A program made the translations under genes and the position numbers. From NCBI GenBank assembly GCA_030754235.1, contig JASMAS010000070.1:62001-126000 (forward strand): a DNA stretch of 64,000 nucleotides, given 5' to 3'. The notes under the pieces were generated by a model. It was not told where the DNA came from, made no database searches, and saw only the letters and a program-made list of their open reading frames with translations. This document shows positions 17,710 through 27,153 of the stretch, one piece after another (positions within the stretch are counted from its first letter, which is position 1; every line of letters begins with the position of its first letter). Origin of the DNA: Litorilituus sp. Its GTDB lineage: Bacteria > Pseudomonadota > Gammaproteobacteria > Enterobacterales > Alteromonadaceae.

Positions 17710-20700
17710 TTACTGGCCTATTGTGATTTTAGTTTGCCAGTCAAGCCAATCACTGTCGGGGTCTTGATATAAAGTAAAGTGCATTGCTTGTTCTTGACTC
17801 TTTAATTCCGTTTGTTCTGGTGTTGCAAAAGCAATGCCGCCTGCTATTAAGGTTTCGATAGACTCTGAATCTATATTCACCCCAGAAAAAATACCTGCCT
17901 CGATATTAATACCACTGGTATTCCAAAATTTACTCCCCTGATTAACCAATGGCGCATAACGTTTAGCAATATTAACAAAAACATCAACCGTATCGGCTGT
18001 GTCAGATAAATCAATACCGATTACTTCACCCACTTTGACTTGCCGATATAAGACTGGATTACCTACCCTCACAGAGCCAAGCCGCTGAGCAGTAAGTTTA
18101 ATATTCAGCCCGTAAGGTAATTGTTTTATCGTTGGCGCTAACTCAAGTGCTTCAAATTCTACTTTTTGTGCACTATTTGCTTTAATGCTAGGCTGCACTG
18201 CAATAAATGCTCCATCAATAAGCGACGAGATGTTTTTTGAACCTACCAGACCTATTTCTGGCTCTACCACCCAAAACTGACTGCCCTGCTTAGCATATTT
18301 AGCGCCTAAATCATTGAGTAGAACCATAGCGGTGACACCCACTTTATCTTCATGAAAAACTAATCGGGAAACTTTACCTACCTCTTGTTCTTGATAGATA
18401 AGCTGAGTATTTATTTTTAGCCCTGAAAAATCGTTAAAATGAATTTCAATCGCCAAACCTGAGTTTTGTGCCAGCTCAAAATGTTCAAATAAATGAAAGC
18501 TTTCTTGCTCTTTAACTGCTTTCATTGCTTGTGACTTAGTATTAGGGTTGTAGAAGCTAATTCCACCACGCAAGATTGCATCTACTGATTCAGTTTTAAC
18601 AACAAAATCACTTATGCCACCAGCTAGCGTAACACCACTGGCATTGTAAAAACGTGTATTCGCTTTAATTAAATCTTGGTGACTTTCATCAATAGTAATA
18701 TTAATACGGATTTTATCTGATAGCTTATCTAATTCAACGTTATCTACTTGACCCACCGCAATACCACGATAACTCACCACGCTACCCGAGGAAGCTACAC
18801 TGGCGTGATCACTGAATAAGCTTAATTGTAAGCCCTTAGCACTAGCAGGCTTAGCGGGTGCCTGTTCTAGTAAAGGAAATGCTGACTTTTCATTACCTTC
18901 ACCAATATTAAAAGTAATATAGTCGCCACCAAACAAAGCATCGGTATCTGTTATACCAGACAAGCTTAGCTGGGCTTTAGCCAACCAAAACTGTGTGTTT
19001 TCACGCAAAACATGTTGATACTGAGGTAATATGCCAACACGAATTATCTGTTGAGAACCCTGTTTTTCAATGCGGTTTACTGCACCTATTTCTTCGCCCC
19101 GATATATCACCCGAGTATGTTTCTTAATTACTTTTTCAGCGTGGGTTAATAACACAAAACTAGCTCGTTGCTGGGCCAATGCTTGGTTAGCAAATAAATT
19201 GAAAATGTCGCCATTTACTGCTGGTTCTTCAGTTTTTTCGTTGGTAATATTCTCAAAAGAAATCCCTCCAGTTAACATACTTTGCAGCGAATGAGCTTTA
19301 ATATCTAATCCTTGTAAGTTAGCCTTAATACTCACCCCTGAATTATTGTAAAAATGGCTACTCTTAGCAACATAGTGCTGATACTCTGGTTTTATATGAA
19401 TATGCACTAAATGTTCACCAGCATTGGCGGTTTCAATCGCTTGCACATTACCAACACGTTGCTCTTTATAGAAAATAAGGCTTCCTACTTGTAAGGAGTG
19501 ACGGTTATGACTTTGTAGAACAAGATGTAAACCTGGTTCAGTATATTTGTAAGGTGGTTTGGTATTAAACACGTTGAATTTATCCGTGGGTTTACCTTGT
19601 AACGATGGACGTAAACTAATGTGAGTACCTGTGAGTAGTGTTTTTGCATTAGCAATACCGGTTAGGTCAATACGAGGTGACACCAAGTAAAATTGTGATT
19701 GTTCAGTTAAATACGGTACAACCCGAGGATTCACTTTTGCTCTAGCAGTAATTTTTCGCACTTTAGGATCTATTTTAGCTATAGATTCTATAGTGCCTAT
19801 GGTCAAGCCTTGGTATAAAATGGTGGCATTGTTATCAATACCAGCATTCCAATCGAAGGTTAATTCTATTTCATGCCCCATTTCTGCTGCTTGAAAATCT
19901 GCATGCAGTGGAAACTTTTGGCCATTCTTAGCAGATACTCCTTTTTCTTGGTAGCTCAAAGTATCAACCGCAATACCACCAGCAATCATTGACGCCAAGG
20001 AGTCGGTATTCACTTTAATTCCCGAAGCAATTGACGCCGTCAGTTGTACACCACTGGTATTCCAAAACAATGAGTTTTCTTTAACCAAGTGTGCATATTC
20101 TTGTTCAATAAAAACGTTAACATCAATGGCTTGGTTCTCTTCAACATAATGGTAACCGGTAACATAACCGATAGGGATTTGCTTAAAATTAATGGGTGAA
20201 TTTTCACTGATAGAACCTAACACACTGGTTTGTAATGTTAAATGTAAGCCCGGCGTCGACATATCTAATTCTGGCGGCTCATTAAGGGCGATAAAGTGGT
20301 CTTGCTTTTCACCAGTTTTACTTCTATCAGGAAGAATATTGATGTAACTGCCAGATATTAAGGTATCAAGGCCAGAAACACCTTGCAAAGAGATATCTGC
20401 ACTGACCAACCAAAAATGTGTTTTATCGGTAAGGTAATCAGCAAAGGTTTTAGAAATTTCTACCTCTGCAATCACATTTTGTAAATCCTCTGATGGTTCA
20501 ACACTTTTTACAACTCCTGTTACTAATCCTTTATATTGAATTTGTGTTTTTTTAGGCACAATACCTGCGCCATTTTCAAATTCTATGGTAATAAAAACAC
20601 CTTGTTCTGAGAAAATTTTTATGGCCAACCACAGACCAAAAATCAGTGCTATAATAGGTACAAACCAAACAATGGAAATACCTTGGCGCGGAACCACTTC

Positions 20701-20757
20701 TAGCTGAACTTGCTCACTATTGCTGTCCTTTAGCATTGGGTCTGAATGTTTAGTCAT
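17710..20757 (-). CDS. Multi-MCE-domain lipid transport protein (LetB/YebT-like, eight repeats)
   Basis: A 1015-residue protein: a short cytoplasmic N-terminus, one membrane helix (ISIVWFVPIIALIFGLWLAI) and then eight tandem MCE domains of about 115 residues. Odd-numbered repeats end like FWLVSADISLQGVSGL...GSYI, even-numbered ones like FWNTSGVQLTASI...AGGIAV, so the protein is built as four double units. E. coli LetB (YebT) has seven MCE domains and PqiB three; these form a periplasm-spanning hollow tube that moves lipids between the membranes. The start ATG 20757 has AAGGAAAA immediately upstream and lies within the end of the LetA-like gene (8-bp overlap); a start at 20796 would lack a ribosome site. 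Confidence 0.92.
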   Translation of the reverse strand: MTKHSDPMLKDSNSEQVQLEVVPRQGISIVWFVPIIALIFGLWLAIKIFSEQGVFITIEFENGAGIVPKKTQIQYKGLVTGVVKSVEPSEDLQNVIAEVEISKTFADYLTDKTHFWLVSADISLQGVSGLDTLISGSYINILPDRSKTGEKQDHFIALNEPPELDMSTPGLHLTLQTSVLGSISENSPINFKQIPIGYVTGYHYVEENQAIDVNVFIEQEYAHLVKENSLFWNTSGVQLTASIASGIKVNTDSLASMIAGGIAVDTLSYQEKGVSAKNGQKFPLHADFQAAEMGHEIELTFDWNAGIDNNATILYQGLTIGTIESIAKIDPKVRKITARAKVNPRVVPYLTEQSQFYLVSPRIDLTGIANAKTLLTGTHISLRPSLQGKPTDKFNVFNTKPPYKYTEPGLHLVLQSHNRHSLQVGSLIFYKEQRVGNVQAIETANAGEHLVHIHIKPEYQHYVAKSSHFYNNSGVSIKANLQGLDIKAHSLQSMLTGGISFENITNEKTEEPAVNGDIFNLFANQALAQQRASFVLLTHAEKVIKKHTRVIYRGEEIGAVNRIEKQGSQQIIRVGILPQYQHVLRENTQFWLAKAQLSLSGITDTDALFGGDYITFNIGEGNEKSAFPLLEQAPAKPASAKGLQLSLFSDHASVASSGSVVSYRGIAVGQVDNVELDKLSDKIRINITIDESHQDLIKANTRFYNASGVTLAGGISDFVVKTESVDAILRGGISFYNPNTKSQAMKAVKEQESFHLFEHFELAQNSGLAIEIHFNDFSGLKINTQLIYQEQEVGKVSRLVFHEDKVGVTAMVLLNDLGAKYAKQGSQFWVVEPEIGLVGSKNISSLIDGAFIAVQPSIKANSAQKVEFEALELAPTIKQLPYGLNIKLTAQRLGSVRVGNPVLYRQVKVGEVIGIDLSDTADTVDVFVNIAKRYAPLVNQGSKFWNTSGINIEAGIFSGVNIDSESIETLIAGGIAFATPEQTELKSQEQAMHFTLYQDPDSDWLDWQTKITIGQ

Positions 20758-21364
20758 TATTTTCCTTAAACTTGTCCCACAATAAACGTGTGTCAAAAGT
20801 GTTAGCAGCTATCATGGTAAAAACAACTGTTATGCTGAAGTAATTAATCGCCGGCCCTGCTGCAACCGAAGTGATAAAACCTAACTCGACGACGGCGACT
20901 AATAATGCCACGACAAAAACATCTAACATAGACCAAGGACCTAAAAATTTCAAAATATGATACACAGTGCTATGTTTATCTGGCTTTAGTCGCACACCAG
21001 TATGGGCTCTATACACTAACACAAATAAACCAATTATTTTAATTAAGGGGACAATGATACTGGCAGTAAAAATAATCGCCGCGATGGGGTACAACCCCTC
21101 AGATATAAACTTACCAATACCCGACAATATAGTCGATTCATCAGGTACTCCTAACGAATAAATAATCATAATAGGAAAATAATTAGCAGGAATAAAAGCC
21201 AGCAAGGCGGCAAAATTCCATGCCAAAGTATATTGTAAGCTATTACGGTTACGTTGGTAAAACAGGCCATGACAACGTTCACATTGGATAGGCTCTACAG
21301 TGGTTTTATTAACTTTGTGACACTTAGGGCACAAGCTAAACCCCATCTCCTTAGCCGTTTTCAT
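20750..21364 (-). CDS. PqiA/LetA-like membrane protein, C-terminal half
   Basis: A 204-residue protein with a zinc-ribbon-like start (LCPKCHKV...QCERCHG, two Cys pairs) and four membrane helices. PqiA and LetA (YebS) of E. coli contain two such modules in one chain of about 420 residues; here this gene encodes the second module alone. It overlaps the preceding module gene by 4 bp (ATGA) and the MCE gene by 8 bp, so all three are almost certainly co-translated. It is the inner-membrane partner of the MCE tube. Confidence 0.88.
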   Translation of the reverse strand: MKTAKEMGFSLCPKCHKVNKTTVEPIQCERCHGLFYQRNRNSLQYTLAWNFAALLAFIPANYFPIMIIYSLGVPDESTILSGIGKFISEGLYPIAAIIFTASIIVPLIKIIGLFVLVYRAHTGVRLKPDKHSTVYHILKFLGPWSMLDVFVVALLVAVVELGFITSVAAGPAINYFSITVVFTMIAANTFDTRLLWDKFKENND

Positions 21365-21990
21365 TGATCACCAAATCGCTGCTCTAAAGTTTGCCAAATT
21401 TCATCCTGATCTAAATATTGCACGGCTAAAGTTGAACATATCATCCAACAGGTGTAAGTAACCAAACCTAAATTGATAGACAACTCCGTATCATCCACCA
21501 ACTTATACATGGCAACAACAATACCCAGCATAAAAACATTTAGCATGGTCCAATTATCTAAATGATGAAAAGCTCTAAAAAATGATAATTGGCAAGGACG
21601 TAAATATTGGTACTTAAAACTATAAGTTAAATAAAAAACCCCGACTAAACGTACTGTCGGCACGGCTAGGGCAAATAAAAACAGCAAAACAGCTATCATA
21701 TAAAAGCCTCGATCAATCAATGCAAGTACACATTCAAATAAAGAAGCATCATCATATTGTCCCCCTAAAGTAACCCCCATAATAGGCAATAAAATAGCAG
21801 GCAACAACATCAACAACCCCGCAATTGACCAATAAAAACTATGGTTAATCCAATCAACCTTACGCTCAATCAAGGTGCTTCCACAGCAAGTACATTTTGC
21901 ATTTTGTCCCTGCTTTAATTGGGGGCGTTCATACAAAACATCACATTGCTGACAAGCAATTAATTGTTTTATGTTGGCTGCATCAATCAA
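21361..21990 (-). CDS. PqiA/LetA-like membrane protein, N-terminal half
   Basis: A 209-residue first module of a LetA-type protein: a Cys-rich ribbon (ACQQCDV...CTCCGS) and four membrane helices, then a short tail. It leads a three-gene operon with the second module and the eight-MCE protein. Splitting is by a normal stop and an overlapping start, with no sign of a frameshift, so the two halves probably assemble as separate subunits. ATG 21990. Confidence 0.88.
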   Translation of the reverse strand: MIDAANIKQLIACQQCDVLYERPQLKQGQNAKCTCCGSTLIERKVDWINHSFYWSIAGLLMLLPAILLPIMGVTLGGQYDDASLFECVLALIDRGFYMIAVLLFLFALAVPTVRLVGVFYLTYSFKYQYLRPCQLSFFRAFHHLDNWTMLNVFMLGIVVAMYKLVDDTELSINLGLVTYTCWMICSTLAVQYLDQDEIWQTLEQRFGDQ

Positions 21991-22047
21991 TTTATTCCGC
22001 CCTATTCACTGCTTCAAAGATAACAATATTCTAGGTGATATAAATAA

Positions 22048-22074
22048 AAAAAGCAGCGTTAAACGCTGCTTTTT
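22048..22074 (-). terminator. Terminator after the cytochrome gene
   Basis: AAAAGCAGCG (22049-22058) and CGCTGCTTTT (22064-22073) form a 10-bp stem with a tight loop, flanked by an A-run on the left and a T-run on the right. It lies 27 bp after the stop of the minus-strand cytochrome and before the LetA-like gene, separating the two units. Confidence 0.88.
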
Positions 22075-22100
22075 ATTATGTTTTTCAAAGATATTGTCTC

Positions 22101-23042
22101 TTATAATGAAGACATATATTTTACTAATTCTTCAATATCATTATCTGATAATTTAATAGCGATATTTTGCATCATACTATTTCTATCATTTGCGCGACTA
22201 CCCTTTCTAAAACTAACCAGTTGCGTCTTCAAGTAATCAACATTTTGACCGGCAAGAGCGGGAAAACCTGCATGAGACATCCCTTTACCTTTAACACCAT
22301 GGCAAGCTACACAAGCAGAAATACCTTTTTTAGCATCTCCACCAAAGTATAACTTCTGGCCAACTTTACTTGTTTCACCAGCGCCTGCTTTTGATGCTTG
22401 CACTGCAAAAAACGCGCTTAAGTCTTTCATATCTGTTTCTGACAAGCCCGCAGCGATACCAGCCATTACCGGGTTTTTACGTTCACCAGATTTAAAATGA
22501 GCCAACTGCTTAATTAAATATTTTTCACTTTGTCCGGCTAAGTTTGGATACATAGGCACCGGGCTATTACCATCTGCACCATGACAAGCAACACACATCG
22601 CTGATTTCGCTTGCCCTGATTTTACATCGCCTGCAAAAATAGCTTTTGCTGAAGTTGAGGTTACTAATTCAATATCACCTGCCGGCGCTGATATGCTAGG
22701 CGAAGATGCACTATCACTAGCAACTGTTGCCTTTGCACGCTCTTGACTAGCATAAAATGCTGCTAAATCAGCCATGTCTTGGTCAGTTAGGTTAGCTGCC
22801 ATAGGAGCCATCATCACATCAGTACGTGCGCCTGATTTAAAATCAGCTAATTGCTTAACAAGGTAGGCTGCATGCTGACCTGCAAGGTCAGGATATGTTG
22901 GACTTGGGTTAACCCCTGTAGCACCATGACAAGCACCACAAACACTAGCTTTTGCTTTACCAGCTTCGGCATTGCCTTCTACTGCATTTGCTGCACTAAT
23001 CGCACCTACGGTTAACAATAGTGAAAGAATTATTTTTTTCAT
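22101..23042 (-). CDS. Periplasmic three-haem class I c-type cytochrome (c4-like)
   Basis: A 313-residue exported protein with a signal peptide (MKKIILSLLLTVGAISAANA) and three CXXCH haem sites: C35-H39, C150-H154 and C244-H248, each followed by a similar class I fold with GQ..YL..QL..F..G. Cytochrome c4 in related bacteria has two such domains in about 190 residues; here a third domain and a Ser/Ala-rich linker have been added. It is divergent from engB. In other gammaproteobacteria c4 also sits beside engB, and acts as an electron carrier to terminal oxidases; a similar role is inferred. Confidence 0.87.
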   Translation of the reverse strand: MKKIILSLLLTVGAISAANAVEGNAEAGKAKASVCGACHGATGVNPSPTYPDLAGQHAAYLVKQLADFKSGARTDVMMAPMAANLTDQDMADLAAFYASQERAKATVASDSASSPSISAPAGDIELVTSTSAKAIFAGDVKSGQAKSAMCVACHGADGNSPVPMYPNLAGQSEKYLIKQLAHFKSGERKNPVMAGIAAGLSETDMKDLSAFFAVQASKAGAGETSKVGQKLYFGGDAKKGISACVACHGVKGKGMSHAGFPALAGQNVDYLKTQLVSFRKGSRANDRNSMMQNIAIKLSDNDIEELVKYMSSL

Positions 23043-23253
23043 TGAGTTGCTCTCTGCTTGTCGAAAAATAAATTAAGTTCAAAAATAGTTGTCGGCATTT
23101 TACACTAATATCGCCAATGTGTAACAGCTGAGTAAAAAAAATCATTGAAAAAGAGTCCATTTAGACTTTTTTGTTTTTATTTTATAAAAATTACCGTAAA
23201 AAACGTTATAATACTTCTTTGTTTATTATTTCTAAATTAATTGAGTTAAGCTT

Positions 23254-23883
23254 TTGCCTTCTACAACTATCCATTTAAGTAAAGCCACGTTCACTATTAG
23301 TGCTCCTGACATACGCAAACTCCCTAAAGATTCAGGTGTTGAAGTTGCCTTTGCCGGTCGTTCTAACGCGGGAAAGTCAAGTGCATTAAATACACTAACC
23401 AAGCAAAAAAGTTTAGCTCGAACCAGTAAAACTCCTGGCCGTACTCAACTTATTAACGTTTTTGAAATAGCGCCTGATAAGCGCCTCGTGGATTTACCCG
23501 GCTATGGCTTTGCCAAAGTGCCTTTAGAAATGAAAAAAAAGTGGCAAAAAGCCTTAGGTGAATATTTAGAAAAACGCGAAAGTCTCAAAGGTTTGGTGGT
23601 ATTAATGGACATTAGACACCCATTGAAAGATTTAGACTTAGATCTTATTGAATGGGCTGTTGATAGTGAATTGCCTGTACTAGCACTACTAACCAAAGCG
23701 GATAAGCTTTCTCAAGGTAAGCGCAGCGCCGAAGTATTAAAAGTGAAGAAGCATCTTTCACAACTTAATGGCGATATTAACGTACAAGCCTTTTCTTCTT
23801 TAAAACGTTCGGGTGCAGAGCAAGCAGAAGCACTCATTTGCAATTGGTTTGAACAAGAAACAACAAACGAAGAAGACACATAA
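23254..23883 (+). CDS. engB: Ribosome-biogenesis GTPase EngB/YsxC (YihA)
   Basis: A 209-residue GTPase needed for late large-ribosomal-subunit assembly. All G motifs are visible: G1 [10 protein letters not shown]2 TPGRTQ, G3 DLPGYG, G4 TKAD, and the FSS G5 region. It is very close to E. coli YihA throughout. The start is TTG 23254: the protein then begins [24 protein letters not shown], just as expected, and no ATG fits. The rare start codon and the weak ribosome site suggest low expression. A convergent small-RNA-like element starts right after it. Confidence 0.95.
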   Translation: MPSTTIHLSKATFTISAPDIRKLPKDSGVEVAFAGRSNAGKSSALNTLTKQKSLARTSKTPGRTQLINVFEIAPDKRLVDLPGYGFAKVPLEMKKKWQKALGEYLEKRESLKGLVVLMDIRHPLKDLDLDLIEWAVDSELPVLALLTKADKLSQGKRSAEVLKVKKHLSQLNGDINVQAFSSLKRSGAEQAEALICNWFEQETTNEEDT

Positions 23884-23937
23884 TCTTTCATTAAATAACT
23901 GCCACGACTAGCAACCATGTAGATAAATTACGGACAT

Positions 23938-24046
23938 AAAAAAGCCGATGATATAGTGGTCATCGGCGTGTTAGCTATGGGGAAAGCTAGAATAAAAATT
24001 ATTACAATAAGTGTTCGCTAAGGAACAAATGAATTATAGAGCAAGA
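23938..24046 (-). ncRNA. Candidate small RNA, copy A (Spot 42 position)
   Basis: A roughly 100-nt element on the minus strand ends in a hairpin GCCGATGA/TCATCGGC (8 bp) and six Ts (complement of 23938-23943). It shares blocks with a second copy at 39124-39236: TTGCTCTAT near the 5' end, GTTCCT, TTGTAATAATT, ATTCTAGCTTTCC, TAGCTAAC, then GCCGAT-loop-ATCGGC-T6. The TAGCT/AGCTA pair just before the terminator forms a second small hairpin. The spacers differ, so conservation is in patches, as in a structured or base-pairing RNA. It converges on engB, the position and orientation of spf (Spot 42) in E. coli. Promoter not clear. Confidence 0.6.
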
Positions 24047-24120
24047 ACTCTACTCTTGTAAAGTAAAAATAGTATAAAAACTCTATTTATATTGATTTTT
24101 TTCTACTGGTGTCATTGTTT

Positions 24121-24144
24121 AATTTGTGGATCTTCATACATTAT
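24121..24144. repeat. Left arm of a 24-bp inverted repeat
   Basis: The sequence starting AATTTGTGGATCTTCA recurs in reverse orientation at 25989-26012: the first 16 bases are identical and 22 of 24 overall. The two arms bracket 1.9 kb containing only a secreted hydrolase gene. No transposase and no clear target-site duplication were seen. Confidence 0.7.
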
Positions 24145-24652
24145 CGGGAACGCGTCACCCGATGAGAAATTTAACATTTTCATAACAAACCATATCAGGG
24201 TGCTATTAGCCATTGATGTGAATCGATCAGACTAACCCATACTCAACTAGAACTGACAGGCTCTTAGATGCTAGAGGCAAACGCTCGTCATACATTTGCA
24301 ATGACGGCTTAGAGAGCTTATTGCAGACATTAAGCTTTTTTGAAGACATGATTTTATTTGAGGTAACATTAACTAAAATTTTATTATCACTTGCGAGGCA
24401 GGTTTAAGCTCATTATAGCCAGTGGGTATCCACCTCTAAACGCTAATTTTGCCACTTTCAAGATATTACGCAATTGAGGTAAAGTCGAAATTTTGATTAG
24501 ATTTTGTATAGCTAACGATCTTCTTTTAAGCTTCAGTTTATTTGTCTTAAAGCTGCTATCAAACTTAATAATCATGACTTTTGGCACCTATATATACAAT
24601 TTATCCTATATATACTGTTTCTGCATTTTCTTATTTCAAAAGGATAGTAAAC
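24145..24652. other. Intergenic stretch before the hydrolase gene
   Basis: About 500 bp inside the inverted repeat have no supported gene. There are small hairpins, such as CGTCAT/ATGACG around 24288-24308, and a direct repeat CCTATATATAC near 24587 and 24604, just upstream of the hydrolase, which may belong to its promoter. Nothing else was recognised. Confidence 0.35.
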
Positions 24653-25690
24653 ATGGACAGATTAATTAAAAAATTCTCAATCGTGTTATTTGTTTTAGCA
24701 TGGGTGTTAATCGGTAAAGTAGCCAGTGCAACTGAATCTAGCCAGCAGCATGAAAGTAATGTTCAAGTTAAACATATCGACATGTATGATGAAAAGCGTC
24801 AACGTCCCGTAAAAATTACCGTTTGGTTTCCAGCTGCACATGACTGCTCAGATGCTATTTTATGTTTAGCTGTCAATACTAAGCTAGATCAAGGAGCTGT
24901 TTTCTCTCATGGTGCGATGGGGGCTGCTAGAGGGTATAACTGGATCGGTTATGCTCTGGCTTCTCAAGGAATTGTTACCGTAGGCTTGAACCATTATGGT
25001 GAGTCTTGGGTATACGGTCAGGAAACCATTGATATGAGCGCAGTCCTGCGTTTCTGGGAACGTCCTCGCGATGTTACCTTCGTACTTAATCAGCTAAGTC
25101 AAAACTTTATTAAATCAGGCGTTAATAGACGTATATTTAACAGGAGTATGGACTGGACTAATGTTACAGCCATTGGTCATTCATCAGGTGGAGCCACAGT
25201 TGCCGCGTTAGCTGGAAGTAAACTGGAACTGATTAAGGCACAAAAATATTGCGCTACTCCCGCATCTAAAGGAGATAAAAGTTGCGGTTATATGAAACAC
25301 CAATTAGCCGCAGCAAAAGAGGGTTATAACCCCATTGAATCTTTTCAAGACAAACGAATTAAGCGCATGATTGCGATGGATCCTGCATTAGGTCATGTTA
25401 CAAATGAGAATAGTTTAAAGAGCATTGAAATTCCTGTTTTAGTCATCGGATCAAAACAAAATGATTTTTTAACTTATGATACTCACGCTGGTTATTACGC
25501 GAAAAATATTCCTCAAGCTCAAAATGTTGTGTTGGACAATGGTGAAGGCCATTTTGTTTACCTAGACAAATGTGACCATTCCTATAAGGCAATTGGTGTA
25601 TCTATATGTACTGACCGTGCAGGTATCGACAGGAGTGAGGTACACAAGCGTATATACCCACATTTGTTTGGATTTATTTACGGGAACTAA
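24653..25690 (+). CDS. Secreted alpha/beta hydrolase (dienelactone hydrolase/PAF-AH-like)
   Basis: A 345-residue exported hydrolase. Signal peptide: MDRLIKKFSIVLFVLAWVLI to about ASA. Catalytic elements: nucleophile elbow GHSSGG with Ser177, a later acidic region IAMDPALGH, and the C-terminal histidine in GEGHFVYLD. The VWFPA...DQGAVFSHG pattern resembles predicted dienelactone hydrolases and platelet-activating-factor acetylhydrolase-like esterases. An upstream extension of the frame to 24581 was rejected because ATG 24653 has AAAGGAT 9 bases upstream and opens directly into the signal peptide. It is the only gene between the two arms of an inverted repeat. The substrate is unknown. Confidence 0.8.
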   Translation: MDRLIKKFSIVLFVLAWVLIGKVASATESSQQHESNVQVKHIDMYDEKRQRPVKITVWFPAAHDCSDAILCLAVNTKLDQGAVFSHGAMGAARGYNWIGYALASQGIVTVGLNHYGESWVYGQETIDMSAVLRFWERPRDVTFVLNQLSQNFIKSGVNRRIFNRSMDWTNVTAIGHSSGGATVAALAGSKLELIKAQKYCATPASKGDKSCGYMKHQLAAAKEGYNPIESFQDKRIKRMIAMDPALGHVTNENSLKSIEIPVLVIGSKQNDFLTYDTHAGYYAKNIPQAQNVVLDNGEGHFVYLDKCDHSYKAIGVSICTDRAGIDRSEVHKRIYPHLFGFIYGN

Positions 25691-26064
25691 CAGAGAAAAC
25701 AACTAAGCGGTCTAATTTTTACGATGAATGACCGCATTGTCGATAAACGCTCTTAAAATATTTTTCATCTACGGCCCTCTTCTCACTTTAAGCAGACAAA
25801 TAATTTTAATTCTTTTTTAAATGAACCCAATATGTCACTATTGGCCTGATAATGACGAGTTTATTGCTGTCTAAGCCCCAGTTTATTTTCTAACTAGTTT
25901 TGAAGTTTTTTACGGCTTTTGACGCAATATATTTCATAAATTTTCTTCCAATTAGCTACAGCCAAGGAATTACCATTCAAGAATTCTCATAATTTGTGAA
26001 GATCCACAAATTTCTAAAGTAGCTTCTTTTGTGAGAAAGTGCTTTAAACTGATGGATGAAGTAA
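25691..26064. other. Intergenic region holding the right inverted-repeat arm
   Basis: No gene is supported in these 374 bp. The right arm of the inverted repeat is at 25989-26012, close to the following gene. No terminator is evident after the hydrolase. Confidence 0.35.
25989..26012. repeat. Right arm of the 24-bp inverted repeat
   Basis: The reverse complement of 24121-24144, 22 of 24 bases. This arm is also itself a palindrome: AATTTGTG and CACAAATT flank AAGATC (25991-26012). A regulator binding site repeated at both ends is an alternative to a mobile-element terminus. Confidence 0.7.
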
Positions 26065-27153
26065 ATGAAAATTGATCAAGAATTACTTGATAAAGTTGAA
26101 TCGAAATTAAATAAACAAAATGCATTATTTGCTGCTTTAGGGGCTGCATTTTGGACTACACCTGCCATAATTCTTTGGTTTTTTGTATATTCGTATAACC
26201 CTAACTTTGGTTCAATAATGTTATTGCTTAACGGTTTTTTAATCGGTTTGGTGATACGCATTCATGGTCAAGGAATGAAACCTTTATTCTCTGTAATTGC
26301 CTTTATTACACATACTTGGATTGTATTCATTGCATTTGATTTTGGTATTGTTCTTTCTGGCACCACTTGGGCAATTTTTTTGTTTGGTTTATACGCAACG
26401 GGGGCTGGTGTGGCAATGAAAATTGCCCGTGTTGGAGTGCCTTTTGAGGAGCATAGGGCTTATGATTATTTAAACTCAACACAAACTCATATCAGTAATA
26501 AAAAAATAAAGAACAGGTGGTTTACTGCTTTTTCGGTATTGATTTTAACTGCTAGCGTTTCAACTTTTATAGCCTCAATTAGCATCGTTTTTTTTAGTGA
26601 ATATCAAGCTAAAAATAAGCAGTTGGTTCAAGATCAAAAACTTAGGCAACTGGCACATAATAAAGAGATAGATATCACTCCTCAAGGGCTAGAGCATAGA
26701 TCTACTAAAGAGATATTAATATATTCGTATGCATACCATACAGGTTTGCTTTTTAATAAATTAGGCAATATCAGTCAATCATTTCCTCGTTCAGAATACA
26801 AAGCAAAAACTATTTTAAAATATTTAATTAAGTACCGTGACAATGCTAGAGCTAGATTCATTCTCGGTTTTTTGATGAGTAACCCAGAAGGTCAATCATT
26901 ACTAACTGAAGCAGTAGATCAGGGAGATGAATATGCGAAAATTTACTCTGCTGTTGATTATGGTTGTTACACTAATACTGACTTGGCGATAAAACAATTA
27001 AATATACTGCGTAAACTATTTCGCGAAGAGTCTCTTCATGAAGAGATAGATTCGATTCTTTATATTGGATTTAAAGATATATGTAGTGATCTTGAAGAGC
27101 CTGAGTACCTGTTAAGTTATGTACTTAGTTATAAAGATAAACCAGCTTTATAG
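26065..27153 (+). CDS. Hypothetical multi-pass membrane protein
   Basis: A 362-residue protein that I do not recognise. The first 180 residues hold about five hydrophobic helices (such as LFAALGAAFWTTPAIILWFF, IMLLLNGFLIGLVIRI, and WFTAFSVLILTASVSTFIA). The remaining C-terminal half is soluble and helical, with a region LKYLIKYRDNARARFILGFL... that resembles TPR/Sel1-type repeats without clear motif matches. ATG 26065; ribosome site weak (GATGAAG). The frame is intact. No operon partners. Low-GC composition like the surrounding accessory genes. Confidence 0.6.
   Translation: MKIDQELLDKVESKLNKQNALFAALGAAFWTTPAIILWFFVYSYNPNFGSIMLLLNGFLIGLVIRIHGQGMKPLFSVIAFITHTWIVFIAFDFGIVLSGTTWAIFLFGLYATGAGVAMKIARVGVPFEEHRAYDYLNSTQTHISNKKIKNRWFTAFSVLILTASVSTFIASISIVFFSEYQAKNKQLVQDQKLRQLAHNKEIDITPQGLEHRSTKEILIYSYAYHTGLLFNKLGNISQSFPRSEYKAKTILKYLIKYRDNARARFILGFLMSNPEGQSLLTEAVDQGDEYAKIYSAVDYGCYTNTDLAIKQLNILRKLFREESLHEEIDSILYIGFKDICSDLEEPEYLLSYVLSYKDKPAL

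Noticed and set aside
23944-23967. Hairpin after engB as the engB terminator
   Set aside because: On the + strand it is followed by GTGTTAGC, not a T-run; the T-run is on the minus strand, which fits the small-RNA element.
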